NCBI RefSeq assembly: GCF_028389875.1 | Contig: NC_084663.1 | Span: forward strand, 161,866,301-161,930,300 | From: Rhea pennata | Lineage: Eukaryota > Chordata > Aves > Rheiformes > Rheidae | DNA: 64,000 nt | Direction: 5' to 3' | In this document: positions 12,701-53,770 of the stretch, one piece after another | Layout: each line of letters starts with the position of its first letter | Position numbering within the stretch: the first letter of the stretch is position 1 | Translations under genes and position numbers: made by a program | Notes under the pieces: model-generated | Database searches by the model: none | What the model was told of the DNA's origin: nothing | The model's input: only the letters and a program-made list of their open reading frames with translations

Positions 12701-15700
12701 CTCCTGTTTTTAAAAAGGCTCACATTGTTAGAAACTAGGCAAAAAAGCATATCCTCTTACAACATATACATACATTCGTTTAGCTCTAACTACTACCTCA
12801 GGAAAAGGACAGATTCCTGAGATTGCTTATTCGTAGGCTTCATCAGCCAACTTGTTTTGTAGCAGCACTAAAAAGCCTAAACTTACTAGCCAGCTCAGAA
12901 AATCTCTTCAGTATTTCATCACAAGGTGAGAAAGGTCCTTACTACTGTGTCACATCCTCATGAAGACATACATTCCAGCAGATAAACAAAACAGTAGCTA
13001 AAAGTAGCCTTCAAGGATACCCACTGCTGCAAACTGCTGCTCTCTGGGTTGCGGTTGTTCAGATTAAGTCTCTCCCTACAGAGAGGAAGACCTTGTGAAA
13101 AGCTTTGTGATCTTTTTAGTTGTCTTCTACCACAATGCTGCCATCTATTGAAGACTACTGAAGCCATGGCTGATTTCATGTTGCTTGTCTTTTGTCCCCT
13201 CAAGATTACTTCTTCAAACTGGAATCTGCCCATGATGCCTCCTGGTCCTTTTTGGAATATTGCAAAGACAAAATTGACCACGTTCATGTTAAAACACTTT
13301 AAGCAGCAGCACAAGTTTCTTTGTTAAAAAAAGAAAAAAAAATCTGATGGTACTCATGAAAATTTGCTTTTAAGGTATGGAACAGTCTGATTCTTAGCAT
13401 GCAAAATCTAGTAGAGAACATACAGAAGACAGAAATATGGCAGTTACAAGACAGCTGTTTGCAGAAGACTGAACTTACAGTTACCTTTCTAAAGGGGGTC
13501 TTGTCCCTCTTCACCATGCCTTTTCTACCCCATCCCCAGCAGCACCAGTAATATTCATCAAATTCTGATGAACTGGTTCAGGGAGCTAAAACAACTGTCA
13601 ACTAAAGTGATTTTTCCCTTTTTTTTTTTTTTTTTCTTTTTTTTTTTTTTTTAAGGCTGAGCTTTCTACCAGTTTAATTCCTTGACTCCATCTCACCGTA
13701 ACTGCTAGGTGAGAACCAATGTCAGTACATGGGAAGCAACAGCAACACGCAGCCAAGGGACACAGGGACACTCTCTCTTTGGCAGCTAACAGTTAGACCA
13801 AACTAGCTACAATGTCAAACCAGACCCTCAGGTCTCTGATGGCTAGAGAGACTAAAGGCATGGTAGAGAGGGCAAAGGAGACAGGAAAAGCGTGAAATCA
13901 AAACAGACCAAGGATAAAGAGAAAACACATACTAGATGCAAAGTAGGGGCTGGACTGTGAGTGTTGATCGTGGGAACAGATGGAGAGATACAGAAAGAAA
14001 TGACACCCACAACACTCAAGATCATATGTGTGAGAAAGGAGGGAAAAAGGGGGAGAAGAGAGAGTGGTGGGAGAGATGGAATTCTGTAAGACAAAATAAC
14101 GATTTAGGGAAAAAATAGTTTAAGAATAATTAGAATTGGGACGGTGTTCACTAGAAAAATCACTGTCTAGTTACACTAGTGTGGTTAGAAAAGAATGATT
14201 CTTTAAAAAAAAGAACAGCTTAATACTTTCTCTTTTAATATTTTACATTTGCAAGGATCACATGTTCTTTGCACACTGCACAGTTGCAAAGTAAGAGTTA
14301 AAAGGTATGGTATATTGTCAGTTTTAGCCAGCCCAATCAGTATTATAATAATCTCTAAAAACTATCAACTAGCTGCATAACATTATCCAGAATAAACTAG
14401 AACTAAAGGAAATGGAATATTCTTCAAGTTCCGTAGAGGATCGACATGCAATCAAAAACATTTTAATACTTCCATGACTTTCCATTGGCAAAGAATCCAG
14501 AAGGGAACATTCATTAGATCTGACTGTAAGTGTGGGAGGTCTTAGTATAATAATATGTATTAGAAACTTGATATTCCTCCAATCAGCCTTTCCACTTTCA
14601 TTTAATTGTAAATACTCATTTTTCTACCTGGAGCACTGTTAAATAAAAGTATAATAAACATACAAATGGGAGCAAATAGTTTAGGGGACCTGTGATGAGT
14701 TCTACAACTGTTCCAACCTCAACATCACCAGGTCCGATCAAGTCCACACCGGTAGCAATGTAAAATTATTACTCCTTACAGCTTGTGGGAGAGTCTTGCA
14801 GACCAAAATGGTGATCTCACTCTCATTCCTCCTGAACAGGGATTCCTCCCCGTCCCCACCAATAAATCACAACTGATGCTAACGGGCATCTGTGCTAGTA
14901 GAAAAGGTGATGACTGGCAAGGAAATATGCTCTCTCTCACACACAGAGAAGTGGACTCCTTCAGAGCACAAACCACCTCTGCTTGCAGTCCCATCAATAT
15001 GCAGTTATTGTCTCCCGACTCTGAAACTCACAGACAACAGAATTAGTATACTTTTTAACTGCAACTTTATTTAAAACATAACCAGGTAATGCACAACAAC
15101 TAACATAAAACATTGCCATTCAACCTCAACTAATTAGTTCTGTTCAGCATGGTTAGCAGCTGGTCCTGTTGCACTTACAAGGAACATATTTCACTCTTTG
15201 CAGTGGCTAGGTATCAGGGAGCCTGGACTCTCAGGGAGAGTCCAGGCTCCCTGCTGAGAATTCCTTGGGTACATTGCAGCTTTCAGCTGGCACAAAGCCA
15301 TTCATATGGACTTTTCTGTCCTATTTAGGCACTGGGACCATGGGCATACTAAAGGAGTGTTTGTGTCTACTGCTGTCACCTGGTGTGTGTCAAGGCTCAT
15401 CATCAGTTGCTCTGATTTTTTACAAGAGCGGAAGTTTGTAACAGAAGTAGTAGATTCAACTCTGATATCTTCTTCCTCCCCCCCAACAAAGCAAATCTTA
15501 GAACAAGAGAGAGAAAAAGTTTTCCCATCAGAATGTACTGATCAAAGACAACTGAAAGAAGGCTAGAAGCTGTCCTTCCTAGATGAGGTTACGAAACCAA
15601 ACTGAAAAAATCGGTAACTGGATGAGTAAGCATTAAAAAAACCTGAAGTACTATCAGTTGGTCTCAGGGAAAATGCAAGTGAGGAGAGGCTTTCACATAT

Positions 15701-16299
15701 TCAAACCATTCTTCAGGCATGATTCAGAGACAGCAGGCTTCAAGATAGAGCACAGGTAAGTATGAAGTTTTGTAAGTAAGTTGGATTTGAAGATTGTCTC
15801 CTAACCTCTCCCTAAATGATACCATGTATTGCATTAACTGACATCCTGAATATTATTATAGTCATATGGACCTATTAAATCATTAATACATACTGTAGTT
15901 AACAACATAAAATGGTGATTGCTGGTTATGAAAGAATGCTAATAGACTGGAGCAGAGGTGCACATCCTTGTTACAGCTTACATGAGAAAAATGATACTTA
16001 ATTGCTAAGGGTTACACAAATAGGAAAATTAAGTTTTCAAAGCATCAGATTTGATGCCAAACTAGGAGGCTAGCATTACCTCTTGACTTATGTAGCAATT
16101 TGGAAAAGATTAAGACAACATCTTATGCTTTATATTCAGATGCACTGACTTCTGAATTCACGTTATGAGCTGTTGTAGGATACATTTACAACAGGAAATT
16201 AAAATATCATTTACCTTAAAACTGACAGACTAGAGTCAGAAGAGCTACAGGAAGTAAATAGTTCCAGAAAAATAAGTAAGAGTGCTTATTCTGAATGGT
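9800..16299. other. Intergenic AT-rich DNA, no gene seen
   Basis: No coding exon recognised. It contains an octamer motif ATGCAAAT at 12463-12470, an A18 run at 12565-12582, T17-C-T16 at 13619-13652, a purine-rich stretch at about 13850-14060 and the 15.2 kb hairpin. Confidence 0.55.
15215..15253. repeat. Perfect 18-bp inverted repeat with 3-nt loop
   Basis: The left arm at 15215-15232 (CAGGGAGCCTGGACTCTC) is exactly complementary to the right arm at 15236-15253, with AGG between. It would form a stable hairpin in DNA or RNA. It lies beyond the GPR180 coding end. Confidence 0.9.
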
Positions 16300-18193
16300 A
16301 AAACACAGTTTTTCTGCATAGAATCAAAACTTTTATTATAACAGATCATAAACTATAAAATAGTTACTGTCTCTATCGGAAGATTGTTCTCTATTTGATG
16401 TGTGAATTTCACATCTCACACATGAGGACAGACAGAACTCTCCTACTGCATTATTGGAGACTTATCAAAAACAAGATGCTCTTTTCTTCAGAAGATGGAA
16501 AGTACAGAGATAAGCAGAGAATAAAGACTGAAGTTTTAACCAATAATATTTTTGTGTGGTTATCAGAGGAATGTAATAATTAATCTTTTAATGATTCTGA
16601 AGATTGTGTGAAATCATAGTATCTCATCTCTTCCAGCCTCAACCTGCCATTCTTGATCTGAATTACAAACAATAAGAAAGGAGATGATTTAACAAGCAAC
16701 TTTGTCATGTTGCCATTTTGCCTTAGTCAAATGTCTAGCTTTGCCTCTAAACGAAAATGGAAGAGACTTGCATTTCAACTATGTTCACAACTCGGACAAA
16801 CATGAATAGAAACGCTAGGACTATTTGTGTCTCCACATTTTCAAAGAAACACAATTAAATATAGACTATTATGAAGAAACATACATTCATTTACTAGCAA
16901 ATAAAAACAACGTTGTAAAGAAACACATACATGGCAACAGGTCTAAAATTTAACAAATTACTAAATCCAGACAAAGATTTTGATCACAGAGGTAATAAGA
17001 ATGTTCTTATTATAAAGGAAAAAACCGTCAGCATGATTTAATCATACTTAATAAATAGGCACTTCAATAAAGTATATATTTACACTGGCTTTCTGAATAC
17101 TAGGGCATCACAAAGTACTATGGCTTTATTACAATGGATGGAAGATGGCAACTACTTAGAACCCAGTGCCAACATGGATTATAACAAATCCAGTGAGTAT
17201 TTTGTTTTTCAATTATTCATAGAAAATTTAATCCTGATTAAGTATCCTTGGGCAGGAATTCATGGGTAGTTGATGACTGAAACCAACATTTATTTGAAAT
17301 GCTTCTGTTAATTTAATCTGTGTATATGGCTTAATTATGATTGAATCCTCAATGTAAGAGAAATGAATTATATCAGGATTAAAATTCTAGCACCACATCA
17401 CCCATTCCATTTTCTTTGCTCCCCCACCTTCCTTTTTTTTTTTTTTTTGAAAACGCAAGTCTGCTGTTTTAATTACCTTTATGTTGCTACGTCTTCTGAG
17501 CCACAGATAATGTTTAGACCTTCATTACTAGTATTTCAGTCACCTTTATTTCAAAAAAGGCAGATATAAGCCTTATTGCCATTCTCCTTAAAACTTTAAC
17601 TAATATTAATATTAGTGGCAAAAAAAAAAGCTCTTGCTTTATACCAATAGCACAGGAAAGTTTCCTGCAGTTTGTTGTAAACATTTCATACAGGTTTCCT
17701 AGAAGACTCTCTCTCTTTTGTTTCCCCTTCTTTTATACTTACACGTAAAATGCATTTTCTCTAAAGCATGAAAATAAAAAGAATCTGTATTCATTGTTAT
17801 GCATAACACCAATTTCATAACTGGCCTCTTTCCGACTTGTTTGAGCTTGTAGTCATTTTATGGACTGCGTTTTTTAAGACTTTCAAACCTAGTATTGATA
17901 TAAAGTAAGGATTTTTTCATGTCTGCTAATGGGAGAGAAAGGAGTCATTCTGTCACGTAGCACAGCACCACATGCCACACAAACAATCTTCATAGAAGTA
18001 TTCAGATTTTGGATTTTTCCACTCCACAACACAGATTAATCTAGGAACCTTGTCAGAGTGAAGGTCAGTGAAGAGCTCTCATATTATCATTCAGTTTTCC
18101 ACTGAAACCAACGTCTCAAACCTGTGACAAAGGCATCTGTATATTTAAGTCATTATTGCACATTTATTACATAACATATTCTTCCTAAACATC
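16300..18193 (-). other. GPR180: Probable GPR180 3' untranslated region (end not fixed)
   Basis: This is AT-rich sequence after the GPR180 stop. AATAAA on the minus strand occurs at 18163-18168 (only about 26 nt after the stop), 17545-17550, 17289-17294, 17125-17130 and 16332-16337. The last is followed by a T/G-rich stretch in transcript orientation. I cannot tell which one is used, so the left limit is a guess. Confidence 0.3.
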
Positions 18194-38763
<20,570 letters not shown>

Positions 38764-39192
38764 CGTCGGGCCCCGGCGGCGGCGCTCCCCGACGCGGCGC
38801 CACGTGACCCCTCCACACACGGCCGTTACAACCCGGCGCGGGACGGGCGCGGGGGGGAGAGGACGGACGAAGAACCAATGGGAGCCACGCGGGAGCCGTT
38901 ACCGCCAAAGGGGGCGGGGCCAAAGCAACCAGCACCTCCCCCCGCCCCCTCGCCTCTGCCACACGGGTCCGTTTCGTCGCCGCCGCGACGTGTCCGTCGC
39001 TGGGTTCGGCCGTAAGTTGACCCAGCGTCGTAAAAAGGCCACTGTCGGCCGGACCGGGGCAGGGCCGTCTAGTTCCGCCCGGTACGCCCTCACCCGAGGC
39101 ACGTTGGAGTTTGCCGGGGGGCATCGGTCTCGGTTGTTGATGCGCGCCTGGGGAGGGCAAGGAGGTTTTCCTCCCTCACTTGGGCTCTCGCA

Positions 39193-39294
39193 ATGGCTGC
39201 GACCTCCCCCGTGAAACGTGAGGGCGAAGCCACAGTGGCGGCGCGCGTGCGCGGTGCGGGAGCCGGCCCGCCGAGGCCGCGGGGGCTGCCGTAA
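39193..39294 (+). CDS. Upstream ORF in the TGDS 5' leader (33 codons)
   Basis: An ATG at 39193 has G at -3 and G at +4, a strong initiation context. It opens a 33-codon frame ending with TAA at 39292-39294, 10 nt before the TGDS ATG at 39305 and in a different frame. The predicted peptide is Ala/Arg/Gly/Pro-rich, as expected from CpG-island sequence, so the peptide itself is probably not meaningful. If transcription starts upstream of 39193, translating this ORF would reduce initiation at the TGDS ATG. Whether it is in the mRNA is unknown. Confidence 0.35.
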   Translation: MAATSPVKREGEATVAARVRGAGAGPPRPRGLP

Positions 39295-39304
39295 AGCGCG
39301 GACC

Positions 39305-49659
<10,355 letters not shown>

Positions 49660-50770
49660 GGTGGAAGAAAACCTGAAGGAATTTATTCTACCTCACACAA
49701 TTTTTTTCTTTGAAATCTGCAATCAAGTGACCGCACTGAACTTCTTATGTATTCCAGATATGAGAACCGTTATGAAGAGAGAACTACAATACCGCATGAC
49801 TTTGGAAGGGCTTTCAGCACTTTATATAGATTTAACCTATTAATCTCAGCTCTTGGTGCAATATTATATCCTCATTAGGTATTGATTTTCTTTTTTTAAA
49901 AAGAATTCTACAAGACAAAGAATTTTTATAATGCTGTAAATTTATATAGCTGATGTCAAACCTGACTTATTCATTTAGAATAAGAATATTGTGATTGCTA
50001 CTACTAGGACTTCCAATGAAAACTTTTATTTGTTCTGAAATCTTTTATCTGTGCTAGTCTGTTTTTGCAATGTAATATATTTGTTCTGTCACAGTGAAGA
50101 ATTCTGTTTAATTAAGAGGAAAAGAAGCTGAAGAGTATAATTCAATTGATAAAAGCTATATATGAATCCCAGATGCTTCACAATCCTTTTCTCTGTTGGT
50201 GCAGTATTACTTTCTGCAGATGACTGTTAAAGACCGTTACCTGCTCTAACTTCAAATGTCTCTTCCTTCCCCCGCCTTTTCCTTCCGTGGCTCCCCGATT
50301 CCTGCCCCCTCCCTGCCCCCACCCCCCCCCCCCAAAAAAATGAAAGAGGTAGCAGATATTCTCATTAAAATAATAATAATGCTTCCAGAAAATTTAACTT
50401 CAATGTCTGATTTAGATGTCATCTTTAGTGTACTATGGACTCTTTAATTTCCTTCTTATCTCTTAAACTGTAACAAGCTTGAAATACTGTAATACAGTTA
50501 ACATTCAAATGATGAATCTTCCTTTGATATGAGGACCATTTACAGATAAAAACTTAAACGGTGTTTTTTGTTTTTATTTTTTTCTGCTCTAGAGAATTGT
50601 GGGTTGGCACACCTTATTCAATGCAGTGTTTCACAAGTTTTCTATCAAATATTTTTAAAGAAGAAACAATACTTGAGTTTTCATTTTGAGGAAACTTCAA
50701 TTCTGTGAATGTGTCAATGAGATTCTTTCCAAAGTTGATTATTAATAAAAGTTACTGTGTTTGTTTGCCT
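49660..50770 (+). other. TGDS: TGDS 3' untranslated region (probable)
   Basis: This is non-coding sequence after the TGDS stop. The limit is set by AATAAA at 50744-50749 followed by a GT-rich stretch (GTTACTGTGTTTGTTTG), a good cleavage/polyadenylation layout. A C12-A7 tract lies at 50322-50340. Later AATAAA motifs near 51170 and 51316 could serve as alternatives. Confidence 0.6.
50744..50749 (+). terminator. TGDS: Polyadenylation signal of TGDS (AATAAA)
   Basis: A canonical hexamer about 1.1 kb after the stop, with a T/G-rich downstream element starting about 7 nt later. It is the best signal in the region; use is inferred. Confidence 0.6.
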
Positions 50771-53264
50771 GGCTTTTCTCAATGAAAAACCTCTAGTCGC
50801 AAAAGGCAGAAATTACAAGACACTTGTATGTTATACTCTATTAGAATATTTTGCATACTGGATACTAAGATTAAGCTTGTACAATTGAATCACTGTTAAA
50901 TAGACTAAAAAATGGTAATATTGAAGTATGTTCTTAATATCTGCATTTTCTTCAGACTGAGAAATATTCATCTTTCTGATCAGTTTGCATTTTACAAGTC
51001 TATACCAGAAATAGCTGCAAAGATCTGTTTTAAACTATACTTTTGCTTATTATGGCAGCTGCACTGGATTAAATGGAGTAAAAAGTATAGATCTTTCATA
51101 TCTGTTCATGCTAAAAGGAAGATGCTTCTTACATCCAGTCTCCTTTAGAATGCAAGAGTCTCTTTAAAATAAAATTCAAGTAGCTTGTAATAAGATGTTA
51201 CCAAATCTGAGGAAAAGTGTAGTCTGGTTTATTGAACAGATCTTTAGGAAGTATTCTGAATTTTTGGGAGATGAAGATGCGGTCTTTAGTGAAATTTCTG
51301 TAACTGTGAACAAGAAATAAAGAGTGGATTTTTTTAAAAGGGTCTATTAATTTTTAATGGAAAATATTCACCTAATTCACTTAAATGTTTTTGAAGATTT
51401 ACTCCTTCCACGTTTTTGAGATCTTGGCTTGGTGTTCCTACTTTTTATCCATTTATTTCTTTCATGCAAAAGGCTTTTGCTTTGAGCTACTTAGATACTG
51501 TAGATCAGGTTACCTTAGCAGGTGAATGCTCTGGGAAGAACTGCTTTTTGAGGGAAAAGTCTTTACTGTTAAATAAAACAACTTGTTTTTCTGTTAGTTG
51601 TCTGGCTTCAGTGGAAAGAGACAGACAAAGGATGAACCAGTGAACTGTTAACGTGGAGAGGTGTAACAATTTTTTAAATTTAGTTTACTATTTTTACTCA
51701 GGAAAGAAAAAACATTTGTGCAGAATATGAAGATAGCCGTATAAAATATAGTGAGCAAGGTAATCTTTGCCCCCATTTTCTCAAGGTTTGGGTCGTAGGA
51801 CAAATTGAAGTTAGACCAATAAGAAAATCAATAAAGTGAATAAATATGTATGCAACTGAAACTGGTTAAGGGCTTTTAAGGGGAAAGGCTAGCACTTGAT
51901 TGAAAAAAAACGGGACCTGAGAAATTTGGGTTTTTATCAGAAGTTTACACCTGGGAAGTTATTTGGGAGCAGCTTTTCTTGGGCCAAGAAAATAGCTTTT
52001 CTTGGCGCGCTCCGTTCTATACTAGGATGGAGTGGAAAGGTTGTGGGTGAAACCCTTTCTTTTCCCTTTTTTTTTTTTTTTTTTTTTAACCAGTGATTCT
52101 ATTCTAAGTAGTATAAAGTACCACAGATTCAGTTCCCCATAAAATAAAACTATAAATAATGTTCCATTTTGCTAAAACTTTATTTTGATGCTCTTTAAAC
52201 AGCCATGAAATGCAAATATAATTTTTCCTTTTCACTTATTGGGATTCTTGTACAAAAGGTTAAATTTTGCTGAGGAAAAATATATTTTTTATTAAACATA
52301 CTGTATCCAACTATGAATCATCCTGTTCTTTTTTTTTTTTTTTTTTTTTTTGCATTACCCTCAATTTTTATTTCTGTTGCCTCCCTGGCAAAAACAAATG
52401 TTTCCAAAAGTAATAAAAATCAGAAATTGTTCATCTTTAATAGCTTTGGTTTTGTGGTAATGCATATGGAAACTCTGATGTCAACAGTGTTTTAAGTTGC
52501 ATGCCTGTAATCACACTTTTGGAGTTTTTCTGTGCCAGAGATCACAAGATTATGTTAGCTGTCTCAGTACAAGGCTCGCTCATTAAGTGATTACGCTCGT
52601 CGTTTCTGAGCAGAACAGTCATTGCCAGTGGCAATGGAAACTCATGAGAAGATGAGATTTTTGTATTAGTATGTTGTTATTGCTGCACCTTTTCTATTAC
52701 ATTAAAAAAAAAAAAAAACCCAAACTCTCCCTACCTGAAATTTTGTTTTCAGGCAGTAGGAAGGAGCTGCTAACTCAGTCATCATTTCTGTTTCTGAAAG
52801 CATGTCTCATGTCCAGATGTGCAAAGTGTGGCTGCTGGAAAACGGTTGTCACACAAGATTTTTCCAGACGCTTGACAGCTTGAGAAAAATGGCACTTTTT
52901 GCTCAAAAGTAAAAGGCGATATGGTGACGTATGTTAGGGCTAGCTTGGGAGAAGACTGCTTCTTCCTTACTGCAAAAATGAGCAGTATGTTCAGCTCTGC
53001 TATTACTGAGGAAGAGACAGAGCTGTGTTTGGTTTTACTAGACTAACAAGATGGAGAAGCAGCGGACCACCTTGCAAAGCAGCAGTTCCATGTTCATACT
53101 GTATCTGCCTTTGTGGTAAGGCTAAATTTTAATTGAAAAGACCTGAAATCAAATTTGTTTGTGGTATTCCTTGAATTAGGTAATGGAGAATAAATAACAG
53201 CTACTTTCTTGTGCAAATTGCTCACTTCTTTCTTTTGCATGTAGTACTACCCTAAGAACAAGAT
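50771..53264. other. Intergenic DNA between TGDS and tRNA-Phe, no gene seen
   Basis: AT-rich sequence with T runs at about 52069-52087 and 52329-52351, and a short perfect hairpin CATTGCCA/TGGCAATG at 52620-52636. No coding exon is recognised. Confidence 0.6.
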
Positions 53265-53484
53265 GTGCTCAAAAACGTGCTGTGCTTCGCAGCGAGGACG
53301 GTCTGGCTGCGCCGCCGCGTTGCTGCGCTCCGGCAGAGGGGAACCGGCCCCGGCGCGGCCCGAGCAGCGAGTCGCGGAACTGCTCGGGCAGCGCCGGAGG
53401 CGAAAGGGCCGCGCGGGGTCCCGACGAGAGGGTTTCGGCTCAGAAATGCCTTTGTGGCGAGACCTGAGCAACGCACATGCGCCA

Positions 53485-53557
53485 GCCGAAATAGCTCAGT
53501 TGGGAGAGCGTTAGACTGAAGATCTAAAGGTCCCTGGTTCGATCCCGGGTTTCGGCA
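53485..53557 (+). tRNA. tRNA-Phe (anticodon GAA)
   Basis: A 73-nt cloverleaf. Acceptor arms GCCGAAA and TTTCGGC pair fully, with discriminator A at 53557. The anticodon stem TTAGA/TCTAA encloses loop CTGAAGA, with GAA at 53518-53520. The T arm contains GGTTCGATCCC. The A box (TAGCTCAGTTGG, 53492-53503) and the B box (53536-53546) are both perfect internal pol III promoters. No CCA is encoded and there is no intron, as expected for a vertebrate tRNA-Phe gene. A T5 run follows at 53566-53570. It appears intact and probably functional. Confidence 0.97.
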
Positions 53558-53565
53558 GACGCTGC

Positions 53566-53570
53566 TTTTT
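53566..53570 (+). terminator. RNA polymerase III terminator (T5) of tRNA-Phe
   Basis: A run of five T residues starting 8 nt after the tRNA 3' end, a standard pol III stop. Confidence 0.85.
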
Positions 53571-53770
53571 CGTTTCGTTTCCGCTGCCGCGCAGGGCAGA
53601 CCCTTTTCGGTCGCTCCCGGGCCCCCGCCTCCGCTCGCCCCGCTGCCACCCCCCGCCGCAGACGAGGGCACGGACGCCTGGAGCCGGGAGGTGAAAGGAA
53701 GCAGAGAGGGAGCTGGGCGGCGTGAAGGGCGGGAGCACCGAGGCCGAATTCCCTGAACCTCGGCGTTGCT

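Larger units (their letters stand above)
53265..53770. promoter_or_regulatory. Small GC/CpG-rich island around the tRNA-Phe gene
   Basis: About 500 bp of CpG-dense sequence inside otherwise AT-rich intergenic DNA, with abrupt edges, centred on the tRNA gene. The long overlapping open frames on both strands are compositional artefacts of high GC. Such islands are common around active tRNA genes. Confidence 0.6.
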
